22,501 nucleotides of DNA. It comes from SKVL01 sp046542915 (lineage in GTDB: Bacteria; Patescibacteriota; Minisyncoccia; Phycocordibacterales; CSBR16-193). This document shows positions 13,904-22,471 of the stretch, one piece after another (within the stretch, counting starts at the first letter, position 1; the number at the start of each line of letters is the position of its first letter). The stretch is from assembly GCA_046542915.1 (NCBI GenBank), contig JBKHAI010000008.1, forward strand, positions 1-22,501, written 5' to 3'. Below the pieces are notes generated by a model. That model did not search any database. It was not told where the DNA came from and saw only the letters and a program-made list of their open reading frames with translations. A program made the translations under genes and the position numbers.

Positions 13904-15223
13904 ATGTTAGGTGGGTTGCAGCAAGTTCAAAAGGTTCATTTCAGTGGCATCGGCGGTATTGGTATGTCGGCTTTGGCCAGAATGTTCCTTCACTACGGCA
14001 GAGAAGTGACCGGTTCCGACAGTTCTTTTTCTGAGAACATCTCGCGTCTCTCCGATGAAGGAGCTCGTGTCTTTCCGATCCAGTCGGAAGATAACATTAC
14101 GGACTCTTATGATCTTTTGGTCTTTACTCCGGCTCTTTCGGCTGATCATCCGGAACTGATGAAAGCCCAACGGTTGGGAATACCGACGATCTCTTATCCG
14201 GAGGCACTGGGTTTAATATCTGAGGATTCCTACACTATTGCGGTATCCGGTACTCACGGCAAGACCACTACCACCGCGATGTTGGCACGGATACTGGAAA
14301 CCGCCGGTTATGATCCGACCGTCATCGTCGGTTCTTTGTTCAAAAGCACCGATGGCGTTTATTCCAACTACCGTTTTGGGGAAGGTGGTTATTTTTTAGT
14401 GGAAGCTTGCGAGTATAAGCGATCCTTTTCTTTCCTTCATCCCGATATATTGGTGGTTACCAATATAGAAGAAGATCACCTTGATTATTACAAAGACATA
14501 TCGGATATAAAAGAGGCCTTTAAGCAACTTGCCGAGCGTTTACCTACTAACGGTACATTGGTATACTCCTCTCGGGATAACAATTCAAGACACCTGTGTG
14601 AGACCTGCCGAGGGCGTTTCCTTGATTACTCCGATCAGAAAATGGAAAGCGATATTTTGTCGGTTCCCGGAGAGCACAACCGCTTGAATGCTAAGGCGGC
14701 GATCGCGGCGGCTTCTTCTCTGGGTGTTTCGGAGTCCTTATCTAAGACCGCTCTTAGATCCTTTGTTGGTACTTGGAGAAGATTTGAATACAAAGGAAAG
14801 ACAGATAAAGGAGCTTTGGTGTTTGATGATTATGCTCATCATCCCAGGGAGATCTCAGCTACTTTACAAGCCGCTAAAGAAAGTTTTTCCGATAAAAGGA
14901 TCAAGGTCGTTTTCCAACCCCACCTCTATAGCCGTTTGGAAAGATTTTTTGAAGATTTTGTTGAGGCCTTGTCTTTAGCGGACGAAGTTATTCTGGTTCC
15001 CGTCTATCAGGCCCGTAAAGAGAAGGTCTTTGGTCATCGCTCCTCGGAAGATCTTGCTGCGGCCTTGGATAATGTAGGCAGGAAGGTATCGTCTGTTTTG
15101 TCTTTGGAAGATGCTGTCGGTTCGGTCCGGGTGAGGTCTGAGCCGAGTGATGTCGTGATGATGATGGGAGCGGGTGATATTTACACTGCCACGAAAGGGC
15201 TTCTGGAAAATGAGTTATTTTAA
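13904..15223 (+). CDS. murC: UDP-N-acetylmuramate--L-alanine ligase
   Basis: Joins L-alanine to UDP-MurNAc, the step before MurD. The 439-residue protein has the MurC Rossmann signature HFSGIGGIGMSALA (12-25), the ATP-binding SGTHGKTTTTAML, VEACEYKRSF, TNIEEDHLDYYKD, EHNRLNAKAA and, in the C-terminal domain, DDYAHHPREI and FQPHLYSR. All are in family order. It lies 41 bp after murD and seems to have its own extended -10 promoter within a palindrome. No Shine-Dalgarno is present, and the predicted transcription start coincides with the ATG. It ends with TAA; a copy of the same 14-nt promoter-like motif follows immediately. Confidence 0.96.
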   Translation: MLGGLQQVQKVHFSGIGGIGMSALARMFLHYGREVTGSDSSFSENISRLSDEGARVFPIQSEDNITDSYDLLVFTPALSADHPELMKAQRLGIPTISYPEALGLISEDSYTIAVSGTHGKTTTTAMLARILETAGYDPTVIVGSLFKSTDGVYSNYRFGEGGYFLVEACEYKRSFSFLHPDILVVTNIEEDHLDYYKDISDIKEAFKQLAERLPTNGTLVYSSRDNNSRHLCETCRGRFLDYSDQKMESDILSVPGEHNRLNAKAAIAAASSLGVSESLSKTALRSFVGTWRRFEYKGKTDKGALVFDDYAHHPREISATLQAAKESFSDKRIKVVFQPHLYSRLERFFEDFVEALSLADEVILVPVYQARKEKVFGHRSSEDLAAALDNVGRKVSSVLSLEDAVGSVRVRSEPSDVVMMMGAGDIYTATKGLLENELF

Positions 15224-15226
15224 AGT

Positions 15227-15240
15227 TATACTGTTTTTAT
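15227..15240 (+). promoter_or_regulatory. Second copy of the TATACT promoter-like motif
   Basis: Fourteen bases (TATACTGTTTTTAT) identical to 13892-13905, the murC -10 and start region. Here it lies just after the murC stop and 20 nt before the next ATG (15260). It may be a promoter for the small membrane protein and genes beyond, but no TG extension or good -35 is present. Confidence 0.35.
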
Positions 15241-15259
15241 TAATTAAGAATACAAAAAG

Positions 15260-15580
15260 ATGTCCCGATCAACCATTATAATAACTGCCGCTTTTTTCAT
15301 TATCCTTATTCCTTTTCTCGGTTTTCCTCGAGAATGGGAGCCGGTGCTTTTTTCGGTGCTGGGAGGGGTGATAATAATAGTGGAACTTTACGCGGTCTTA
15401 GCGCGGGCCCAAGAGGCCTTTTTCCGCGAATATGAGATTGAGACCGATGTTTATGCGGAAAAAAGACACCCGCAAACTATGAAGATCCCCCACGAACCTG
15501 AAAGTGCTAAAAGCGAACCTTCGAAAGAGCAAGATGAGAAGGAGCCGTCGGACTGGAGAAAAAGAAAAATAGATCAATAA
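15260..15580 (+). CDS. Small two-helix membrane protein, function unknown
   Basis: A 106-residue protein that I do not recognise. Two hydrophobic segments (about 4-23 and 29-48) form a short hairpin joined by the loop FPREWEP, followed by a charged cytoplasmic-type tail of about 55 residues, rich in Glu and Lys and predicted to be disordered. The compact hairpin plus tail suggests a structural or assembly role rather than an enzyme. It lies between murC and the DUF4015-like gene, whose ATG starts one base after its stop, so the two are almost certainly co-translated. This tight linkage is the main evidence that it is real. It has no Shine-Dalgarno. Confidence 0.78.
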   Translation: MSRSTIIITAAFFIILIPFLGFPREWEPVLFSVLGGVIIIVELYAVLARAQEAFFREYEIETDVYAEKRHPQTMKIPHEPESAKSEPSKEQDEKEPSDWRKRKIDQ

Positions 15581-15581
15581 A

Positions 15582-16874
15582 ATGAATAAGTCGTTTATTA
15601 CAGTAAGTGTTTTATCTTTGGGAGCGCTTTTGGGTGTCGTGGCCTTTTTAGAATATGGTGGTGCATTTGTTATTTATGAAGACCAAGACCGATCCAGTAT
15701 ATCTAAAGAGGAGCCGGGAAACGACACTGGAAGAGAAAACGGAGATGAAGAAAAAGAAGACGGAGGAGAGGAAGCGGAGGTAAAGGATCCCGACGAGGAG
15801 GTTTTTGAGCCTATAAGGATCCCCACGCCTGAGACAGTAAAAGCGGTATATATGACAAGTTGTTACGCCGGAACTCCTTCTTTGCGGAACCAATTAATAG
15901 AAATGATAGAAGATACCGAGCTTAATTCAATAGTTATAGATATAAAAGATTATACCGGTATGATATCTTTTCGCTCGGAAGACCCTGAGTTGGCCGATGC
16001 TTATGCCACTCATTGCCCTGTTAGAGATATGAAAGAGCTTGTCTATGACCTCAACGAAAGAGGTATTTATGTTATCGGTCGTATCACGGTCTTTCAAGAC
16101 AAACATCTTGCGAAAGAACGACCTGAGTTGGCGGTCTTGAAAGAAGAGGCCGAAGAGGTCTGGGAGGATAACAAGGGAATAAGCTTTACCGACCCTTCGG
16201 CCGAAGAGGTCTGGGAGTACCATTTTCGTTTGAGTGAAGAAGCTTACGAACTTGGTTTTGATGAACTCAATTTTGATTATATACGCTTTCCTTCCGATGG
16301 CCCTATGCGTGATATCTATTTTCCTCATAGCAAGGATAGGGATAAGGCCGATGTTATGGAAGAGTTCTTTTTTAACCTCGAGGAAGAAATGAAAGACATC
16401 GGTGTTGTTACCTCGGCTGACATTTTTGGTTTAACAACCTCGGCAAAAGGTGATCTGGGGATCGGACAGGTCTGGGAAAAAGTAATTCCTTATTTTGATC
16501 ACGTCTCTCCTATGGTCTATCCTTCTCACTATCCTGTCGGTTTTAAGGGTTTGGGAGATCCCAATCATGATCCTCACGAAGTAGTTAGGTGGTCTCTTGA
16601 AGACGCAGTGGAAAGGACGGAATCGGCTACTACTACAGTTAAGACCATCGGAGCCGAAAGGGTCGGAACCAGTACTCCGGCTGTTTATACCAAAGAAGTT
16701 TTCGATAAAGAAAAGATCCGTCCTTGGATACAGGATTTTCGCTATGGAGGACCTTACACGGCAGAAGATGTTCGTCTTCAGATAGATGCGGTTTACCAAG
16801 CCGGATTGGATTCCTGGATGCTTTGGGACCCCGCAAATGTTTACACACCATCAGCCTTGGAGTCGTCCTCGTAA
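15582..16874 (+). CDS. Membrane-anchored putative glycoside hydrolase, DUF4015-like
   Basis: A 430-residue exported protein. An N-terminal hydrophobic segment (about 5-25) acts as an uncleaved anchor or signal. A strongly acidic low-complexity linker (about 35-75) follows, then a TIM-barrel-like domain (about 85-425) that resembles the DUF4015 putative glycosyl hydrolases. Typical strings are VKAVYMTSCYAG, SIVIDIKDYTG, GIYVIGRITVFQD, LNFDYIRFPSDG, VTSADIFG, VSPMVYPSHY and DSWMLWDP. Acidic residues in the IDIKD, FDYIRFP and SADIFG motifs sit at strand ends, as expected for a barrel active site. Substrate is unknown; lying among murein genes suggests a cell-wall or surface glycan, which is inference. 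It starts one base after the preceding gene ends. Confidence 0.85.
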   Translation: MNKSFITVSVLSLGALLGVVAFLEYGGAFVIYEDQDRSSISKEEPGNDTGRENGDEEKEDGGEEAEVKDPDEEVFEPIRIPTPETVKAVYMTSCYAGTPSLRNQLIEMIEDTELNSIVIDIKDYTGMISFRSEDPELADAYATHCPVRDMKELVYDLNERGIYVIGRITVFQDKHLAKERPELAVLKEEAEEVWEDNKGISFTDPSAEEVWEYHFRLSEEAYELGFDELNFDYIRFPSDGPMRDIYFPHSKDRDKADVMEEFFFNLEEEMKDIGVVTSADIFGLTTSAKGDLGIGQVWEKVIPYFDHVSPMVYPSHYPVGFKGLGDPNHDPHEVVRWSLEDAVERTESATTTVKTIGAERVGTSTPAVYTKEVFDKEKIRPWIQDFRYGGPYTAEDVRLQIDAVYQAGLDSWMLWDPANVYTPSALESSS

Positions 16875-16910
16875 GAAAATACCGTTCATCTGTCTAACTA
16901 TGGTTTTCTC

Positions 16911-16931
16911 ATAACACTTGCTAAGTGTTAT
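16911..16931. promoter_or_regulatory. 9-bp stem hairpin before the VirD4-like gene
   Basis: ATAACACTT and AAGTGTTAT, perfect inverted arms around a GCT spacer, lie 37 nt after the upstream stop. Its right arm overlaps a possible extended -10 (TGTTATTAT, 16926-16934) for the next gene. It may be an operator, or a weak terminator since TATTATT follows rather than a U-run. Confidence 0.4.
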
Positions 16932-16951
16932 TATTATTTCAAGAGAATATT

Positions 16952-18757
16952 ATGGAAGATTCCAACCTGGAAAAAGTAACCTACATCGGAGAAACAGATT
17001 CCCGAAATCGGCGAAAGGTTTTTGGTATAAAAGCCAAGGACAGGTCTCGTCATATGTATGTTATCGGCAAGACCGGAATGGGTAAATCCACTCTCTTGGA
17101 GAATATGGCTGTTCAGGACATAAGGAACGGAGAAGGAATGGCTTTTATTGACCCCCATGGTAAGAGTGCCGACCTGCTCTTGGATTATGTTCCTAAAGAA
17201 AGGGTCCAAGATGTTATCTATTTTGCTCCGTTTGATGTTGATCACCCGATGGCTTTTAATGTGATGGAAGATGTCGGCTACGACAAAAGACACTTGGTAA
17301 TGAGCGGTTTGATGAGTGCTTTTAAAAAGATCTGGGTTGACGCTTGGTCGGCTCGTATGGAATATATTCTGGGCAATACGCTTCTGGCTTTGCTGGAATA
17401 TCCCGGTTCCACTCTTTTAAGTATCAACAGAATGTTCTCTGATAAAGAGTATCGCAAAAAAGTGGTGGAAAATGTCACGGATACTACCGTTAAGGCCTTC
17501 TGGGAGGAGGAATTCGCTCGTTATACCGATAGATTCGCGGCCGAGGCGACGCCGGCCATACAGAATAAAGTGGGTCAGTTTACCTCTAACCCCATAATCA
17601 GGAACATCATCGGGCAACCCGGTTCAAGTTTTGATCTTAGAAAGATAATAGATGAAAAGAAAATATTTATCGTCAATCTTTCTAAAGGCAGGATCGGGGA
17701 GATAAACGCCAATCTCTTGGGCAGTATGCTGATAACCAAACTGTATCTCTCTGCTATGTCCCGAGCCGACGTGCCGGAGTCGGAGCTGAAAAAACTACCC
17801 AACTTCTTTCTGTACGTTGACGAGTTCCAGTCTTTTGCCAATGAATCCTTTGCGGATATCCTCTCGGAGGCTCGCAAGTACAAGCTCAATCTGACGTTGG
17901 CTCACCAGTACATCGAACAGATGGCCGAAGAGGTGAAAGAAGCCGTTTTTGGCAACGTCGGGACCCTGGCTTCTTTCCGTGTTGGGGCTTATGATGCCGA
18001 GGTTTTGGAAAAAGAGTTCGCTCCCAAATTTGTTGCCGAAGATCTGGTTAATCTGGGCTTTGCTCAAATATATCTTAAGCTAATGATCGACGGAATAAGT
18101 TCGGCGCCTTTTTCGGCCACGACCTTGCCCCCCATAGAACAGCCGGAGATATCTTTAAGGGATCGGATAATAAGACATTCCCGAGAACAGTACACCTATC
18201 CCAGAGAGGAAGTGGAAGATCATATAAGAAATTGGTATGGAGGTCATAAAACTGTTACGGAAGAAAAGAAAATCAACCATGATGTTGCCAAAAGTGGCGA
18301 GCCCAAGAGATCAAAACCTCAAAATAAAAAAAAGAAAAATGATCTATCAAAGGCCTCTGATAGGCCGGCTCCGCCCAAAGAAGAGGAGGAAAATGAAGAT
18401 GTCGGGGAAGCGATCAGAAAAGCCGTAGCCAATAAGGGTAAATATCTTAAGAAAAAGAGTATCGGGGTCGGCGAAGAAAGTAAACAAAAACTCAGAGAAA
18501 CACTGGCTTCTTTGGCTCAACAAAAGGTTTCTATGGGAGCGGAGCCTCAGGATAAAGATGAAGACAAAGGACCGGAAGCTCACTTTGATAACAAAGGAGA
18601 AGAGAACTCAGACCAGGACGAAAAGCAGAAAAAAGGATCCGGTTCGGATCCTTCGGATGAACGTCGTGAGGTTCCCGAGAGTGAGTTAAAAAAAATACTT
18701 GATATAGAAGATGATAATAAAGGAGATCAAGGACACTCTCCGGAAAAAGGAAATTAA
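16952..18757 (+). CDS. VirD4/TraG-like P-loop ATPase with a charged C-terminal tail
   Basis: An ATPase of the FtsK/HerA/VirD4 group, related to type IV coupling proteins. Residues 20-430 form the motor: Walker A GKTGMGKST (39-47), AFIDPHGKSAD after it, Walker B LYVDEF (287-292), and the LTLAHQYIEQM sensor region (314-324). No transmembrane segment precedes the Walker A, unlike VirD4, so the protein is soluble or membrane-recruited. Residues about 432-601 are low-complexity, rich in Lys, Glu and Asp. The ATG at 16952 is preferred over an upstream in-frame GTG (16925), which would add nine residues and overlap a hairpin. No other secretion genes are nearby. A DNA- or pilus-related motor role is suggested by family only. 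murB follows within 14 nt. Confidence 0.85.
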   Translation: MEDSNLEKVTYIGETDSRNRRKVFGIKAKDRSRHMYVIGKTGMGKSTLLENMAVQDIRNGEGMAFIDPHGKSADLLLDYVPKERVQDVIYFAPFDVDHPMAFNVMEDVGYDKRHLVMSGLMSAFKKIWVDAWSARMEYILGNTLLALLEYPGSTLLSINRMFSDKEYRKKVVENVTDTTVKAFWEEEFARYTDRFAAEATPAIQNKVGQFTSNPIIRNIIGQPGSSFDLRKIIDEKKIFIVNLSKGRIGEINANLLGSMLITKLYLSAMSRADVPESELKKLPNFFLYVDEFQSFANESFADILSEARKYKLNLTLAHQYIEQMAEEVKEAVFGNVGTLASFRVGAYDAEVLEKEFAPKFVAEDLVNLGFAQIYLKLMIDGISSAPFSATTLPPIEQPEISLRDRIIRHSREQYTYPREEVEDHIRNWYGGHKTVTEEKKINHDVAKSGEPKRSKPQNKKKKNDLSKASDRPAPPKEEEENEDVGEAIRKAVANKGKYLKKKSIGVGEESKQKLRETLASLAQQKVSMGAEPQDKDEDKGPEAHFDNKGEENSDQDEKQKKGSGSDPSDERREVPESELKKILDIEDDNKGDQGHSPEKGN

Positions 18758-18770
18758 TTTATTTTAGGTG

Positions 18771-19790
18771 ATGACAGAAATTGAAAAAGATGTTGATCTG
18801 GCGCCGCTGACCACCTTAGGCGTTGGCGGTCCGGCTCGTTTTTTCGCACGGATCCGGTCTTTGGATGATCTTGTAGAAGCTGTAGCTTTTTCTAAAAAGA
18901 ATGGTCTTGGTTTACGCATTCTCGGCGGCGGTTCCAACACTCTGGTTTCCGATGAAGGTGTCAACGCATTGGTTCTGAAAATAGAAACTCAAGGTATAAA
19001 GTGGTTGGAGGAAAGTGATAACTCGGTTTTATTAAAAGCGGCAGCCGGTGAGGAGTGGGATAAGGTTGTAGAGGAAAGTGTCAACCGAGGTCTTTACGGA
19101 ATAGAGAACTTATCCGGTATTCCGGGGACCGCTGGTGCCGCACCGGTCCAGAATATCGGGGCTTACGGAGTGGAGCTATCCGATGTTGTCTCCGAAGTAG
19201 AGGCCTATGACATTAACGAAGAAAGAACGGTTGTTTTTAGATCGGAAGAGTGTGATCTTGGATATAGGAGTAGTTTATTTAAAAAAGAATCCGGCCGTTT
19301 TGTTGTAATTTCGGTCAAGATGCGTCTTACCCGTTTTGGTTCCTTGGTTTGTCATTATAAAGATGTTAGAGACAGGATCAATGAAAACGATCCTCCTTCT
19401 TTGACGCAAATGAGAGACTTGATCTTGGATATCAGGTCTAAAAAATTCCCCGATAGTCGTGACTTGGGAAGTGCCGGGTCTTTCTTTAAGAATCCGGTTC
19501 TACCGAACTCTCAATTTGAGAGGATCAAAAGAAAGTATCCGGATATACCTTCTTATCCTGCCGAAGATGGTTATGCCAAGGTGCCACTGGCTTGGATACT
19601 GGATAGGGTTTTGAACTTAAAAGGAAAAAGACACGGCGCGGTCGGACTGTTTGGATCACAGCCACTTGTTCTGGTGACCTATGAAGGAGCTCGTGAAAAG
19701 GATGTTACTCTTTTAGCCGAAGAGGTAAAACGGCAGGTAAGGGAAGTAATAGATCTTGACGTAGAATACGAAGTAACTTATCTATCTTAG
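18771..19790 (+). CDS. murB: UDP-N-acetylenolpyruvoylglucosamine reductase
   Basis: FAD enzyme that reduces UDP-GlcNAc-enolpyruvate to UDP-MurNAc with NADPH, supplying the MurC substrate. Counting from a GTG three bases upstream (18768), the FAD site is seen as TTLGVGGPARFF (15-26), GGGSNTLVSDEG (53-64) and SGIPGTAGAAPVQNIGAYG (116-134). GYRSSLF (165-171) holds the tyrosine loop of type I enzymes, S238 in SAGSFFKNP is the proton donor, and a C-terminal Glu (about 335, YEV) fits the second acid. At about 340 residues it resembles E. coli type I rather than the shorter type II. The ATG at 18771 is chosen over the GTG; both lack a proper ribosome binding site. Confidence 0.95.
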   Translation: MTEIEKDVDLAPLTTLGVGGPARFFARIRSLDDLVEAVAFSKKNGLGLRILGGGSNTLVSDEGVNALVLKIETQGIKWLEESDNSVLLKAAAGEEWDKVVEESVNRGLYGIENLSGIPGTAGAAPVQNIGAYGVELSDVVSEVEAYDINEERTVVFRSEECDLGYRSSLFKKESGRFVVISVKMRLTRFGSLVCHYKDVRDRINENDPPSLTQMRDLILDIRSKKFPDSRDLGSAGSFFKNPVLPNSQFERIKRKYPDIPSYPAEDGYAKVPLAWILDRVLNLKGKRHGAVGLFGSQPLVLVTYEGAREKDVTLLAEEVKRQVREVIDLDVEYEVTYLS

Positions 19791-19836
19791 GGACTTTGCC
19801 TTAAAAAAATGATGTAAAAAGCTCCGCCGTTTTTTC

Positions 19837-19865
19837 TTGTAGATAGCCCTCTTAATATGTATACT
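19837..19865 (+). promoter_or_regulatory. Promoter of secA
   Basis: TTGTAG (19837-19842), 17-bp spacer, TATACT (19860-19865), then seven bases to the secA ATG. The -35 matches consensus only in TTG, but spacing is ideal and the -10 is the same hexamer as at murC. The expected start falls on or one base before the ATG. Confidence 0.55.
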
Positions 19866-19872
19866 TGTCCTT

Positions 19873-22365
19873 ATGGAATTTATAAAAAAGATATTTGGAG
19901 ATGAGTTTACCAGACCTATTAAAAAGTATAGGCCCATTGTTGATCAAATAAATGCTTTTGAACCGGATATATCCTCTTTGGCCGATAAGGATCTCAAAGG
20001 CAAGACTGATGAGTTCAGGGAAAGGATAGAAAAAGGCGAAAGTTTAGATGATCTACTTCCGGAAGCATTTGCTGTTGTCAGGGAGACCGCCAAAAGAACT
20101 CTTTCTCAAAGGCATTTTGATGTGCAGTTGTTGGGCGGTATATCTTTGCATAAAGGAACCGTAACGGAAATGCGCACCGGAGAAGGTAAGACATTGGTCG
20201 CGACTCTTCCGGTTTATCTTAATGCACTTTCCGGTAAAGGGGCTCATGTGGTGACCGTTAATGATTATCTCTCCAGAAGAGACGCTGTTTGGATGGGTCA
20301 GATATATGACTTTTTAGGGCTTTCGGTCGGAGTAATTACCCACGACTCCTCTTTCCTTTATGACAGCGGAGCACGGGAAGAAAAAGATAAAGAAAGAGAT
20401 GAGAAGGGTTCCTTTAAAGTGGTGGATGATTTTCTGAGATCGGTCAATCGGAGAGATGCCTATCAGGCCGATGTTACTTATGGTACTGACAACGAATTTG
20501 GTTTTGATTATCTAAGAGATAACACCGAAAAGGATCCGGAAAAATTACGACAACGTGAGTTTAATTACGCCATTGTTGACGAGGTGGATTCGGTCCTTAT
20601 AGATGAGGCCAGAACTCCTCTTATAATATCGTCCCCATCTACCGAAGCCGAGGATCTTTACAAGACCTTTGCTCGGATCGCAGCTACTTTAAAACCGGAA
20701 GAGGATTACACCGTGGATGAAAAAAGTCGCACCGTCAGCTTAACTCAAGATGGCATCACTAAAGCCGAAAAAAGTTTGGGAATTGAAAACATCTACACGG
20801 AAAAAGGAATAAAGTACGTCCATCACTTGGAGACTTCGGTAAGAGCCAAGGCTTTGTTTCAGAACGACACCGACTATGTAGTAAGAGATAATCGGGTGAT
20901 CTTGGTAGATCCTTTTACGGGACGATTGCAATGGGGTAAACGTCTCTCGGAAGGATTACACCAAGCCATAGAAGCCAAAGAGGGCTTGGAGGTACAGAGA
21001 GAGGCACGGACCTTCGCTTCCATTACTTACCAGAATTATTTCCGTATGTATCCGAAATTGTCAGGAATGACCGGAACCGCTACCACTTCGGCGGAAGAGT
21101 TCCTCAAGGTTTATGGTTTGCCGACGGTCTCAATTCCTACCAATAAAACTCCTCAAAGAATTGATAGAAATGATATGATCTTTCAAACCGAAAAAGGGAA
21201 GTTCAAGGCCGTGGTTGATCAGGTCAAGGAGCTTAACAAAAAAGGCCAACCGGTGCTTATCGGTACCGTCTCTATTGAAAAGAACGAAACTCTTTCCGAG
21301 TATCTGACAAGGCACGGAGTGCCTCATCAGGTTCTAAATGCTAAGAACCACGAGAGGGAAGGAGAGATCATTGCTCAGGCGGGCAGGAAAGGAGCTGTAA
21401 CTATTGCCACCAATATGGCCGGACGCGGTGTTGACATTAAACTGGGAGGTGTTGATTCTGATGAAAAAGCTTATGAGGAGGTCAGATCTCTGGGTGGTCT
21501 TTATATTATCGGAACGGAGCGTCACGATGCCAGACGAATTGACGATCAGCTTCGTGGTCGTGCCGGTCGCCAAGGTGACCCGGGTGAAACCAGATTTTAT
21601 GTCTCTCTGGAGGATACTTTGATGAGGGTTTTTGCTTCTGAATCCATCAAGAATATGATGGGTACCTTTAATGTTCCCGAAGATCAACCCATAGAGAATC
21701 GTTTTCTTAGTCGTTCTTTGGAAAAGGCGCAAGAGAAGATCGAGGGATTTCATTTTGATGCCAGGAAGCAAATACTGAAATACGATGATGTTTTGAGTCA
21801 TCAAAGGCAGTCCATCTACGATGAGCGCAAAAAGATACTTTTAGGTGACAGGGAAAAAATAGATAGTTTAATAGAACAGGCCAAAGAAGTTATGGATCCT
21901 GATCAGGTGTCGCTCTTTGAGTCCTTGCGCAAAGATATGGAAGCAGATGCTTTTTATAAAGCGGCCGGCAGGGTTATTCTGGAGACCATAGATACATTAT
22001 GGATGGAGCATTTAGAGGTTATGAGCTATACCAGGTCAAGCGTTAACTTGCGAGCGTACGGCCAAAGAGATCCTTTAGTAGAGTACAAAAGAGAAGGACT
22101 GCGGTTATTTAAAGAAATGAGAGAAGCCGTTATAGAAGAGGTTGCCAAATTACTCCCTCATTTAAGCGAGGACATTAAGACAGAGGATGGAAAGAAAGCA
22201 GATCTTCGGAGTATTCATAAAGCTAATGCCGTTTTGGCTGCCGCCGGTGATCCGCAGAAACAAGAAGGAGGAACATTGCAAAAGAGCGGAGAAGAAAAGA
22301 TCGGTCGTAACGACCCTTGTCCTTGCGGTTCCGGTAAAAAGTACAAAAAATGTTGCGGAAAATAG
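19873..22365 (+). CDS. secA: Preprotein translocase ATPase SecA
   Basis: Motor that drives unfolded preproteins through SecYEG at the inner face of the cytoplasmic membrane. The 830-residue protein is complete: Walker A MRTGEGKT (100-107), [39 protein letters not shown] (Walker B at 236-239), SGMTGTA in the preprotein-linked second motor, [10 protein letters not shown] and [10 protein letters not shown]. The C-terminal zinc site has C816, C818, C827 and C828 ([15 protein letters not shown]). A charged insertion of about 35 residues (about 159-193) in the first nucleotide-binding domain is not in the E. coli protein. It stands 82 bp after murB with its own promoter candidate and no Shine-Dalgarno. 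Confidence 0.98.
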   Translation: MEFIKKIFGDEFTRPIKKYRPIVDQINAFEPDISSLADKDLKGKTDEFRERIEKGESLDDLLPEAFAVVRETAKRTLSQRHFDVQLLGGISLHKGTVTEMRTGEGKTLVATLPVYLNALSGKGAHVVTVNDYLSRRDAVWMGQIYDFLGLSVGVITHDSSFLYDSGAREEKDKERDEKGSFKVVDDFLRSVNRRDAYQADVTYGTDNEFGFDYLRDNTEKDPEKLRQREFNYAIVDEVDSVLIDEARTPLIISSPSTEAEDLYKTFARIAATLKPEEDYTVDEKSRTVSLTQDGITKAEKSLGIENIYTEKGIKYVHHLETSVRAKALFQNDTDYVVRDNRVILVDPFTGRLQWGKRLSEGLHQAIEAKEGLEVQREARTFASITYQNYFRMYPKLSGMTGTATTSAEEFLKVYGLPTVSIPTNKTPQRIDRNDMIFQTEKGKFKAVVDQVKELNKKGQPVLIGTVSIEKNETLSEYLTRHGVPHQVLNAKNHEREGEIIAQAGRKGAVTIATNMAGRGVDIKLGGVDSDEKAYEEVRSLGGLYIIGTERHDARRIDDQLRGRAGRQGDPGETRFYVSLEDTLMRVFASESIKNMMGTFNVPEDQPIENRFLSRSLEKAQEKIEGFHFDARKQILKYDDVLSHQRQSIYDERKKILLGDREKIDSLIEQAKEVMDPDQVSLFESLRKDMEADAFYKAAGRVILETIDTLWMEHLEVMSYTRSSVNLRAYGQRDPLVEYKREGLRLFKEMREAVIEEVAKLLPHLSEDIKTEDGKKADLRSIHKANAVLAAAGDPQKQEGGTLQKSGEEKIGRNDPCPCGSGKKYKKCCGK

Positions 22366-22471
22366 TAAACGACCTTAGATCAAAGACCCTGTTTCCCGAG
22401 GATCTTTCGTGAACCTCATTTGTTAGTATTACTATTTTCCGTTCTTGATCCTTATTTCCAATGTTAATAAA

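Noticed and set aside
16925..16951. Upstream GTG start for the VirD4-like protein
   Set aside because: It would start inside the hairpin arm and add nine residues (MLLLFQENI) with no family support; the ATG at 16952 is more natural.
19801..19836. Possible murB terminator (AAAAAG...GTTTTTT)
   Set aside because: Only an A-run and T-run can pair, and the intervening GC-rich bases do not form a stem.
22384..22409. Possible secA terminator hairpin (AAAGACCC with GGATCTTT)
   Set aside because: The + strand stem has a mismatch, and no U-run follows, so it is too weak to call.
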